Positions 1-5,119 of a stretch of DNA of 6,841 bases are shown in pieces; the first letter of the stretch is position 1; the number at the start of each line of letters is the position of its first letter. Position numbers and translations under genes: made by a program. Source of the stretch: Geobacter sp. UBA4074 (lineage in GTDB: Bacteria > Desulfobacterota > Desulfuromonadia > Geobacterales > Pseudopelobacteraceae); the NCBI GenBank assembly GCA_002383415.1, contig DFYU01000060.1, forward strand, positions 1 through 6,841. Reading direction: 5' to 3'. The notes beneath the pieces were generated by a model that was given only the letters and a program-made list of their open reading frames with translations, was not told where the DNA came from and made no database searches.

Positions 1-103
1 TCAGGTGCGGTGGTCCCAGCACCAGATACAGCCCCAAGAGTGCAGCACAGATTGCCGCTATGACGACGACCTGCAGCCGCGTGTTGCGTATGAAAATGCC
101 CAT
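1..103 (-). CDS. N-terminus of unidentified membrane-anchored protein (partial)
   Basis: The ATG (complement of 101-103) opens a frame that runs without a stop through the window edge, giving 34 residues that begin MGIFIRNTRLQ and continue VVVIAAICAALLGLYLVLG. A short basic N-terminus (R6, R9) followed by one hydrophobic helix at about residues 12-30 predicts a signal anchor with N-in/C-out topology, so the bulk of the protein is probably periplasmic or lies beyond a further membrane segment. A purine-rich Shine-Dalgarno stretch (AAGGGGGGTGAAGGG, complement of about 104-118) supports this start. The gene is divergent from the TetR gene and has an HcpR/FNR-like palindrome upstream. The product cannot be named from 34 residues; a membrane-anchored cytochrome, chemoreceptor or sensor kinase would all fit. 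Confidence 0.7.
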   Translation of the reverse strand, partial: MGIFIRNTRLQVVVIAAICAALLGLYLVLGPPHL

Positions 104-133
104 CCCTTCACCCCCCTTCGGCGTAGTATGAAT

Positions 134-183
134 GTGCACATCTATACCCATTTACTTGTGCCACAGTTTTGACCGAAGTCAAT
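134..183 (-). promoter_or_regulatory. Predicted activator-dependent promoter of the minus-strand gene
   Basis: On the minus strand a TATAGA hexamer (complement of 141-146; 4 of 6 matches to TATAAT) predicts a start at about 134. The centre of the palindrome at 168-183 is then 41.5 bp upstream of that start, the classic position of a class II CRP/FNR-family activator. The predicted leader is about 30 nt and carries the purine-rich ribosome site of the gene starting at 103. The hexamer and spacing are seen; use as a promoter is inference. Confidence 0.45.
168..183. promoter_or_regulatory. HcpR/FNR-like palindrome, copy 1
   Basis: TTTGACCGAAGTCAAT contains the dyad TTGAC-N4-GTCAA and matches the second copy at 4011-4026 in 14 of 16 positions. 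The spacing of the half-sites (5-4-5) is that of CRP/FNR-family operators. The sequence is close to the TTGACC-N2-GGTCAA site that I recall being proposed for HcpR in metal-reducing deltaproteobacteria. It lies between the divergent minus-strand gene and tetR, so it could act on either; spacing favours the minus-strand gene. Its left arm also forms the -35-like TTGACC of a possible tetR promoter. Confidence 0.6.
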
Positions 184-197
184 TCTTCACATATTTA
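169..197 (+). promoter_or_regulatory. Possible tetR promoter
   Basis: TTGACC (169-174; 5 of 6 matches to the -35 consensus) is followed after 17 bp by TATTTA (192-197), a weak -10 match. This would place the start near 204, upstream of all in-frame tetR start codons. The -35 element is part of the HcpR-like palindrome, so a regulator bound there could block this promoter while activating the divergent one. A half-site TTCACAT, identical to the arms of the proposed TetR operators, overlaps the -10 at 186-192. Confidence 0.3.
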
Positions 198-259
198 TGG
201 TGAATAAGGCTTGAAGGGATGATCAAGTAGCTTGACGATCGATGATTGCGCGCGTATTG

Positions 260-279
260 ATGTGAATATGAAATCACAT
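260..279. promoter_or_regulatory. Candidate TetR-family operator O1 (over tetR start)
   Basis: ATGTGAATATGAAATCACAT is a dyad with 6-bp arms ATGTGA/TCACAT. The same ATGTGAAT-N6-TCACAT frame recurs at 891-910 directly before the adaptor gene. The dyad covers the likely ATG start of the TetR gene at 268, which fits autorepression. Recurrence of the arms with identical spacing at both ends of the regulator gene is the evidence; binding by this TetR protein is inference. Confidence 0.6.
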
Positions 280-876
280 GTGCCGACCGAAAAAAAGGCC
301 ACGCAGGTGCGGCAGGTAGAGATCGTGCAGGCGGCGCTGGAGGTGATCGGCCGTCTGGGGGTCAGCGGACTCACCATTCACGAAACCGCGGTGACTGCCA
401 ACATGAGTGAGGCCAATATCTATCGCCACTTCCGTAATAAACTGGAGATGACCAGGGCGGTGGTTGAATTCATCGGCGGCCAGGTCACTGGCCGGGCGGC
501 GATGCTGGCCGCTTCCAACGGCTCTCCGCTGGAAAAACTGGAACGGATCGTCCTGGGCCATGCTGCCATGATTGCCAAAAATCCAGGTATTCCCAGGCTG
601 TTATTCTCGGATGGCGGCATCGCTACCGGTGGCCGTATCGCGCAGATCATGGCCAGCCGGATTGAGAGTTTTCAGGCAACCCTGACCGGTCTGGTCGAGG
701 CGGCGGTGGCGGAAGGCAGTCTGCGGTCGTGCATCGCTCCGCGCGAGACTGCGCTTACCATCATGGGGATGGTTCAGTTCTGTGTGCTGCGTTGGCTGTC
801 CAACCAGTCAGAGGTCGACCTGGTCGCCGAGGTCACGGCATTGTGGCGTAATCTGAAGACACTGTTGTCGGCCTAA
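268..876 (+). CDS. TetR/AcrR-family transcriptional regulator
   Basis: A 202-residue DNA-binding repressor of normal TetR length. An N-terminal helix-turn-helix spans about residues 16-60, with the typical run GLTIHETAVTANMSEANIYRHF (recognition helix about 45-53: NMSEANIYRHF) and K58 after it. The remaining all-helical part (about 65-200) is the variable ligand-binding and dimer domain; its ligand cannot be read from sequence. The gene lies 44 bp before an exporter operon, so it most likely represses that operon and itself through the paired dyads at 260-279 and 891-910. Start choice is uncertain: ATG 268 puts a usual short tail before the HTH but has no clear Shine-Dalgarno; in-frame GTG 262 and TTG 232 (12 residues longer, with AAGGGA at 214-219) are alternatives. 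A site at 168-183 may add a second input. Confidence 0.9.
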   Translation: MKSHVPTEKKATQVRQVEIVQAALEVIGRLGVSGLTIHETAVTANMSEANIYRHFRNKLEMTRAVVEFIGGQVTGRAAMLAASNGSPLEKLERIVLGHAAMIAKNPGIPRLLFSDGGIATGGRIAQIMASRIESFQATLTGLVEAAVAEGSLRSCIAPRETALTIMGMVQFCVLRWLSNQSEVDLVAEVTALWRNLKTLLSA

Positions 877-890
877 CAAAAATTATCAAA

Positions 891-910
891 ATGTGAATTA
901 ACTTTCACAT
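891..910. promoter_or_regulatory. Candidate TetR-family operator O2 (before adaptor gene)
   Basis: ATGTGAATTAACTTTCACAT is a dyad with perfect 7-bp arms ATGTGAA/TTCACAT and a 6-bp spacer. It lies in the 44-bp gap between tetR and the exporter operon, ending one base before the ribosome site. It shares all arm positions (14 of 20 bases overall) with O1. A repressor here would block initiation or early elongation of the adaptor-permease-ATPase operon. A weak promoter, TTGTCG (865-870) and CAAAAT (887-892), 16 bp apart, lies just upstream and would overlap the operator at its -10. Confidence 0.65.
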
Positions 911-917
911 GGGAGGG
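911..917 (+). promoter_or_regulatory. Shine-Dalgarno deciding the adaptor start
   Basis: GGGAGGG, with core GGAGG at 912-916, ends three to four bases before ATG 921. It is downstream of the in-frame ATG at 909, which it therefore cannot serve. This favours 921 as the true start, 12 nt inside the longest frame, and leaves the operator at 891-910 entirely in the untranslated leader. Confidence 0.7.
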
Positions 918-920
918 CTT

Positions 921-2072
921 ATGCAGATAACAGCGTTACAACGGCGCACACTGGTGTTGCTGCTGTTGATCGTGCCGCTTTTGGTGCTGTTTGGGTATGT
1001 GGCGATGCGCTCCGGTCCGCTGGCTCCGGTGGCGGTCACGGTCACCAGCGCGAAGTCTGAGCAGATCAAACCGGCCCTGTTTGGTGTCGGCACCGTCGAG
1101 GCCCGCTACAGCTATCTGATCGGTCCCACCGCTGCCGGCCGGCTCAAGCGGCTCCATGTGCAGGTGGGGGACCGGGTGAAGGCTGGTCAGCTGCTGGGGG
1201 AGATGGATGCGGTTGACCTGGCCGATCGTATCCGCGGCCAACAGGCAGCCGTGAAACGGTCTGAGGCAGCCGTGATGGAGGCCGAAGCGCGTCAGCGCTA
1301 CGCCGCACGTCAGGCACAACGGTACACTGAACTGTTGGCTATACGCGGTACCAGTGAGGAGACCGCCTCCACCAAACAGCAGGAGCTGCAGATTGCCGAT
1401 GCTGCCCTGACTGCCGCCCGTGAAGAACGTTTCCGGGCCAGGGCCGAGTTGGCGGCCTTGCAGGCACAACAGCGCAATCTGCAACTGGTGGCGCCGGTGG
1501 CCGGCCTGGTGGCCCAGCGTGAGGTCGAGCCGGGTACCACGGTGGTTGCCGGCCAGAGTGTGGTGGAGTTGATCGATCCCTCCACGCTCTGGGTCAATGT
1601 CCGTTTTGACCAAATCAATGCAGCCGGCATCTCGGCCGGGTTGCCGGCCAAGATCGAGTTGCGTTCACGCAAGGGGCAACCGTTGAATGGCCGGGTGATC
1701 CGCCTTGAGCCGAAGGCCGATCTGGTGACCGAAGAGACCTTGGCCAAGGTGGTGTTTGACCAGCAGCCGGACAGGCTGCCGCCGGTGGGGGAGTTGGCCG
1801 AGGTGACCGTTAGCCTGCCGCCGGTGTCTGCTGCCGTGGTGGTGCCCAATGCCGCTATCCGCAGGCAGGACAACCGGGTGGGGGTTTGGCGTATCAGTGA
1901 CGGTGACGTACAGTTTGTGCCGGTCAGTCTGGGGGCTGCCGATCTGAACGGACAGGTGCAGGTGCTGGAGGGGCTGGCGGCCGGGCAGCAGCTGGTGGTC
2001 TACAGCGAAAAGGCATTGACGCCCCGCAGCCGTATCAGGCAGGTGCCGCAGATTCCCGGTACCCCGCGATGA
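921..2072 (+). CDS. HlyD-family periplasmic adaptor subunit of ABC exporter (DevB-like)
   Basis: A 383-residue membrane-fusion protein that would bridge an inner-membrane ABC permease to an outer-membrane channel. An N-terminal hydrophobic anchor (about 9-28) follows a basic start. A lipoyl-like half (about 65-98, with GPTAAGRLKRLHVQVGDRVKAG and LLGEMD) precedes an alpha-helical hairpin rich in Ala, Glu, Gln and Arg (about 100-186). The second lipoyl half (about 189-218) has LVAPVAGLVAQREVEPGTTV. A beta-barrel and membrane-proximal part follow, with typical AVVVPNAAIR (about 305-314) and GLAAGQQLVV (about 351-360). Length and domain order are normal for the family. Its stop overlaps the permease start by the ATGA at 2069-2072, showing translational coupling. 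Substrate is unknown; context gives a TetR-controlled export pump. Confidence 0.92.
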   Translation: MQITALQRRTLVLLLLIVPLLVLFGYVAMRSGPLAPVAVTVTSAKSEQIKPALFGVGTVEARYSYLIGPTAAGRLKRLHVQVGDRVKAGQLLGEMDAVDLADRIRGQQAAVKRSEAAVMEAEARQRYAARQAQRYTELLAIRGTSEETASTKQQELQIADAALTAAREERFRARAELAALQAQQRNLQLVAPVAGLVAQREVEPGTTVVAGQSVVELIDPSTLWVNVRFDQINAAGISAGLPAKIELRSRKGQPLNGRVIRLEPKADLVTEETLAKVVFDQQPDRLPPVGELAEVTVSLPPVSAAVVVPNAAIRRQDNRVGVWRISDGDVQFVPVSLGAADLNGQVQVLEGLAAGQQLVVYSEKALTPRSRIRQVPQIPGTPR

Positions 2073-3274
2073 TCAGCCTTGCCGGACGGGATATCCTGCA
2101 CGGCTGGGGGAAGTTTGTCTTCACCGGCGTGGGGCTGGGGCTTTTGATCGGCGTGACGCTGGTCATGGCCGGAGTCTACCGGGGCATGGTCGATGACGGC
2201 AAGGCGCTGCTCGACAACAGCGGCGCCGACCTGTGGGTGGTGCAGCGCGACACCCTGGGCCCCTATGCCGAATCCTCCAGCGTCAACGACGACCTGTATC
2301 GCGGTATCCGCTCCATGCCCGGGGTGGCCCAGGCCGCCAACATCACCTACCTGACCATGCAGGTGGGCAAAGGCGACAGTGATGTGCGTTCGATGGTGGT
2401 GGGGGTAACACCCGGTATGGCCGGTACCTTGCCGGGTTGGCCAACCTATCTGGTGGCCGGGCGCCAGATGACCCGCGGCCATTACGAGGCAGTGGCCGAC
2501 CTGGCCACCGGCTTTAAGCTCGGCGATCAGCTCGATATCCGCCGCAACCGCTACACGGTTGTCGGTCTGACGCGGCGTATGGTCTCTTCCAGCGGCGACC
2601 CGATGGTCTTCATTCCGCTTAAAGATGCCCAGGAGGCCCAGTTTCTGAAAGATAACGATGCCATCTGGCAGAACAGGCGGCGCACCGAGGCCAATCCGTC
2701 ACTCAACCGTCCCGGTGTACCGGGCCTGCTGGATGCCGTACAGAACTCCCAAAGCAGCAATCCTTATGTCAACGCGGTGTTGGTCACCCTGCAGCCCGGC
2801 CACGAAGCCGGCCAGGTGGCCGAGTCGATCCGGCGCTGGAAACGTCTGACGGTCTACACCCGGCCCCAGATGGAAGAGATCCTGGTGGGCAAACTGATCG
2901 CCACCTCGGCCAAGCAGATCGGCATGTTTCTGGTGATCCTGGCCCTGGTCAGCGCCACCATCGTGGCCTTCATCATCTACACCCTGACCATGGACAAGAT
3001 TCGCGAAATCGCCGTACTCAAGCTGATCGGCACCCGCAATCGCACCATTGCCGCCATGATCGTCCAGCAGGCGCTGGCGCTGGGGTTGATCGGTTTTGTG
3101 GTCGGCAAGATCAGCGCCACCTTTGCGGCGCCGTACTTTCCCAAGTATGTGCTGTTGGTGCCGTTGGACTCCCTGATCGGCTTTATGGTGGTGCTGGTGA
3201 TCTGTCTGTTGGCCAGCTTGGTGGCGATCCGGATGGCGCTCAGGGTTGATCCGGCTGAAGCGATAGGAGGGTAG
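2069..3274 (+). CDS. FtsX/MacB-type ABC transporter permease (DevC-like)
   Basis: A 401-residue inner-membrane permease. It has the MacB/DevC layout: one N-terminal transmembrane helix (about 16-36), a large periplasmic domain (about 40-275), then three helices (about 283-306, 327-350, 365-390) forming the FtsX domain. The cytoplasmic stretch TMDKIREIAVLKLIGTRN (about 307-324) is the conserved coupling motif that contacts the ATPase, and the C-terminus ends in the typical DPAEAIGG. FtsX-type permeases do not usually move substrate through the membrane; they transmit ATPase motion to the periplasmic adaptor (mechanotransmission), as known for MacB. Overlap with the adaptor stop, and a ribosome site for the ATPase embedded in the last codons (3265-3271), mark one operon. 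Order adaptor-permease-ATPase matches DevBCA; the substrate is not evident. Confidence 0.92.
   Translation: MISLAGRDILHGWGKFVFTGVGLGLLIGVTLVMAGVYRGMVDDGKALLDNSGADLWVVQRDTLGPYAESSSVNDDLYRGIRSMPGVAQAANITYLTMQVGKGDSDVRSMVVGVTPGMAGTLPGWPTYLVAGRQMTRGHYEAVADLATGFKLGDQLDIRRNRYTVVGLTRRMVSSSGDPMVFIPLKDAQEAQFLKDNDAIWQNRRRTEANPSLNRPGVPGLLDAVQNSQSSNPYVNAVLVTLQPGHEAGQVAESIRRWKRLTVYTRPQMEEILVGKLIATSAKQIGMFLVILALVSATIVAFIIYTLTMDKIREIAVLKLIGTRNRTIAAMIVQQALALGLIGFVVGKISATFAAPYFPKYVLLVPLDSLIGFMVVLVICLLASLVAIRMALRVDPAEAIGG
3265..3271 (+). promoter_or_regulatory. Shine-Dalgarno deciding the ATPase start
   Basis: AGGAGGG sits inside the last codons of the permease, 5 nt before ATG 3277 but only 2 nt before the in-frame GTG 3274. 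The spacing makes ATG 3277 the better start, shortening the longest frame by one residue. Confidence 0.65.
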
Positions 3275-3276
3275 TG

Positions 3277-3987
3277 ATGGAGCAGGGCAGGGGTATCCGC
3301 ATCGAAGGGCTGAAAAAGCGGTTCGGCAGCGGCGATACGGCCGTTGATGCCTTAAAAGGGGTCGACATGCAGGTGGCTCCGGGGGAGGTGGTGGGGCTGA
3401 TCGGGCCCTCCGGATCCGGCAAGAGCACCCTGCTGAAATGCCTGGGGGCGGTGATCGATCCGACAGCCGGAAAGATGGTGTTGGGGGATGAGCTGATCTA
3501 CGACAACGGCTGGCAGGTCAAAGACCTGCGGGCCCTGCGTCGCGACAAGATCGGCTTTGTCTTTCAGGCGCCCTATCTGATCCCGTTTCTGGATGTGACC
3601 GACAACGTGGCCCTGTTGCCGATGTTGGCCGGCCTCTCGAACCATGAGGCCCGCGGGCGGGCACGTGAACTGCTGACGGCCCTGGAGGTGCAGCACCGGG
3701 CCAGCGCCATGCCGTCCCAGCTTTCGGGCGGCGAACAGCAGCGGGTGGCCATTGCGCGGGGGCTGATCAACCGTCCGCCGGTGATCCTGGCCGATGAACC
3801 TACCGCACCGCTGGACAGCCAGCGGGCCTTAGGGGTGATCCGCATCCTTAACCAGATGGCCGAGCAGTACCAGACCGCCATCATCGTCGTGACCCATGAC
3901 GAGAAGATCATTCCCACCTTTAAAAGGATCTACCATATCCGCGATGGTGTCACCCATGAGGAGACAGGCGAGGGGCGCGCGGTATAG
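3277..3987 (+). CDS. ABC transporter ATP-binding subunit (MacB/LolD/DevA-like)
   Basis: A 236-residue cytoplasmic ATPase that powers the exporter encoded just upstream. All nucleotide-binding motifs are intact: Walker A GPSGSGKST (43-51), Q-loop glutamine in VFQAPYLIP (Q97), signature LSGGEQQRVAIARG (149-162), Walker B VILADE with catalytic E174, D-loop region APLDS (177-181) and the H-loop histidine in VVTHD (H207). The sequence type and its FtsX-like partner place it in the MacB/LolD/DevA group. It is the last gene of the operon; an AGGC/GCCT stem with an eight-T run follows the stop. Nothing suggests loss of function. Confidence 0.94.
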   Translation: MEQGRGIRIEGLKKRFGSGDTAVDALKGVDMQVAPGEVVGLIGPSGSGKSTLLKCLGAVIDPTAGKMVLGDELIYDNGWQVKDLRALRRDKIGFVFQAPYLIPFLDVTDNVALLPMLAGLSNHEARGRARELLTALEVQHRASAMPSQLSGGEQQRVAIARGLINRPPVILADEPTAPLDSQRALGVIRILNQMAEQYQTAIIVVTHDEKIIPTFKRIYHIRDGVTHEETGEGRAV

Positions 3988-3988
3988 C

Positions 3989-4013
3989 AGGCGGTAGCAA
4001 GTGCCTTTTTTTT
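3989..4013 (+). terminator. Weak intrinsic terminator after the exporter operon
   Basis: AGGC (3989-3992) can pair with GCCT (4003-4006), extended by one G-U pair, and is followed by a run of eight T (4006-4013). The T run is strong but the stem is only four to five base pairs with a 10-nt loop, so termination may be partial. The last three T belong to the palindrome at 4011-4026. Confidence 0.35.
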
Positions 4014-4026
4014 GACCGAGGTCAAA
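4011..4026. promoter_or_regulatory. HcpR/FNR-like palindrome, copy 2
   Basis: TTTGACC-GA-GGTCAAA is a perfect inverted repeat with 7-bp arms and a 2-bp centre. It fits the CRP/FNR operator scheme (TTGAC-N4-GTCAA) and closely matches the HcpR motif as I recall it from comparative genomics of metal-reducing deltaproteobacteria (TTGACC-N2-GGTCAA). It lies 66 bp before the start of the NapH-like gene. HcpR is known as a regulator of hybrid cluster protein and associated redox genes in response to nitrosative stress, which suits an iron-sulfur electron-transfer target. The palindrome is seen; the identity of the binding protein is inference. Confidence 0.7.
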
Positions 4027-4060
4027 GTGAGAACCGGATAACCGGCATATCCTGCTGAAC
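4011..4060 (+). promoter_or_regulatory. Predicted class II promoter of the NapH-like gene
   Basis: A TATCCT hexamer (4048-4053; 4 of 6 matches to TATAAT) predicts a start at about 4060, which places the palindrome centre at -41.5. No convincing -35 element with correct spacing to this hexamer is present, as expected for an activator-dependent promoter. The geometry duplicates that at 134-183. A competing weak reading is TTGACC (4012-4017) with GGATAA (4036-4041). Confidence 0.45.
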
Positions 4061-4073
4061 AGATACGTCTGTT
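4058..4073. repeat. Inverted repeat in the leader of the NapH-like gene
   Basis: AACAGA-TACG-TCTGTT has perfect 6-bp arms around a 4-base centre, with TT continuing after it. It sits across the predicted transcription start (about 4060) and 5 nt before the AAGGAG ribosome site (4078-4083). It could be a second operator, a leader hairpin with a UACG loop, or chance. Confidence 0.45.
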
Positions 4074-4091
4074 TTAGAAGGAGCCACCAGT

Positions 4092-5096
4092 ATGATCAGT
4101 GTTTCATCTCAGACCTTACCCCGTATGCGGCAGCTACTCCAAGGGCTGTTTCTGTTGTGGATCATCGGCATCGGCATCAGATTCGGCCTGTTTGTGGCTG
4201 CTGTTGAGCAGGGTAATCCCCAGCCGTTGTTTGATCGTCCCCCTGGTGTGGAAGGTTTTTTGCCGATCGGCGCCCTTACCAGCCTGAAGCACTGGTTCGT
4301 CAGCGGCGAGATTGATCCGGTGCATCCGGCGGCGCTGGTGATCTTTCTGGCAATTGTGCTGATGAGTCTCTTGGCCAAGAAATCGTTTTGCTCCTGGATC
4401 TGTCCGGTGGGCACACTGTCCGAGGTCCTGCACAAGCTGGGTGCGCGTCTCCTGGGGCGTAACTTCAAGGTCTGGAGGCCGCTCGATCTGCTGCTGCAGG
4501 GGATCAAATACCTGCTGCTGCTGTTTTTCGTAAAGATCATCCTGCTGGATATGCCGGGTTATGCGGTTGCCGCCTTTCTGGATACCCCCTACTGGGCGGT
4601 CAGCGATGTCAAGATGCTGCGCTTCTTTACCCAGATCTCAGCTACGGCTGTTACGGTGCTGGTCGTGCTGGCGGTCTTGTCCCTGCTGTACCGCAATGCC
4701 TGGTGCCGCTACCTGTGTCCTTACGGCGCCCTGCTCGGTATCGCCAGTCTGTTCAGTCCGTTTAAGATTCGCCGCAATGTAGAGGCCTGCAGCGGCTGTC
4801 GCCAGTGCAGCCAGGCCTGCCCGTCAGGCATCAGCGTCCATGCCAAGATCACGGTCGTTTCACCGGAGTGCACCGGCTGCCTGAGCTGTGTCGCCGCCTG
4901 TCCGCAGCGGGAGGTGCTGGCCATGCGGCCCTCGTTCTGGAGACGTCCGTTACCGGTCTGGGTCTTTCCTGCAACCGCCGTGTGTGTCTTTATGCTGGTG
5001 GTCGGGATAGGTATGCTGAGCAACCACTGGCAGACCGTCCTGACCTACGATGATTACCGCCAACTTTTACCGATGTTGCCCTATCTGAGCCATTGA
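4092..5096 (+). CDS. NapH/NosR-like membrane 4Fe-4S electron-transfer protein
   Basis: A 334-residue inner-membrane protein expected to pass electrons, probably from quinol or a cytoplasmic donor, to a redox partner. About five membrane helices are visible (17-37, 78-95, 133-153, 183-200, 288-308). Two CxxxCP motifs characteristic of the NapH/NosR/CcoG group occur at C100-C104 (FCSWICPVG) and C205-C209 (WCRYLCPYG). A cytoplasmic ferredoxin pair follows: C233, C236, C239, C243 and C260, C263, C266, C270, each ending in CP, so two 4Fe-4S clusters. Basic residues near the N-terminus put the clusters on the cytoplasmic side. AAGGAG 8 nt upstream fixes the start. No napA, nosZ or other catalytic partner is adjacent, so NapH itself is unlikely; control by an HcpR-like site suggests a role in nitric oxide/nitrite defence or anaerobic respiration. 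Confidence 0.88.
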   Translation: MISVSSQTLPRMRQLLQGLFLLWIIGIGIRFGLFVAAVEQGNPQPLFDRPPGVEGFLPIGALTSLKHWFVSGEIDPVHPAALVIFLAIVLMSLLAKKSFCSWICPVGTLSEVLHKLGARLLGRNFKVWRPLDLLLQGIKYLLLLFFVKIILLDMPGYAVAAFLDTPYWAVSDVKMLRFFTQISATAVTVLVVLAVLSLLYRNAWCRYLCPYGALLGIASLFSPFKIRRNVEACSGCRQCSQACPSGISVHAKITVVSPECTGCLSCVAACPQREVLAMRPSFWRRPLPVWVFPATAVCVFMLVVGIGMLSNHWQTVLTYDDYRQLLPMLPYLSH

Positions 5097-5119
5097 CGCA
5101 GGACCTCAGCGTAATTTTT
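5093..5119 (+). terminator. Possible weak terminator of the NapH-like gene
   Basis: ACGC (5096-5099) pairs with GCGT (5109-5112); with one bulged G, TT (5093-5094) pairs with AA (5113-5114), and TTTTT (5115-5119) follows. The short bulged stem makes it weak. It occupies the 22-bp gap between two convergent genes, overlapping the stop of each. Confidence 0.35.

Noticed and set aside
891..910. CRP-type binding site before the adaptor gene
   Set aside because: The TGTGA and TCACA half-sites are separated by 8 bp rather than the 6 bp of CRP sites, and the same 8-bp spacing recurs at 260-279 next to tetR, which fits a TetR operator better.
909..920. Earlier start of the adaptor gene at ATG 909
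   Set aside because: The strong GGGAGGG ribosome site lies downstream of this ATG and is correctly spaced for ATG 921; the ATG also overlaps the operator dyad.
936..1613. Long open frame on the minus strand opposite the adaptor gene
   Set aside because: It is rich in His, Gln, Gly and Leu in a low-complexity manner, shows no recognisable motif, and mirrors a GC-rich, well-supported gene on the plus strand.
1604..1619. FNR/HcpR-like sequence TTTTGACCAAATCAAT inside the adaptor gene
   Set aside because: The half-sites are one base closer than in the two good copies, the dyad is imperfect, and it lies in the middle of conserved coding sequence.
4032..4045. AACCGG direct repeat and CCGG-ATAA-CCGG dyad between the palindrome and the NapH-like gene
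   Set aside because: Very short and self-complementary in a GC-rich context; no reason to assign function beyond chance.
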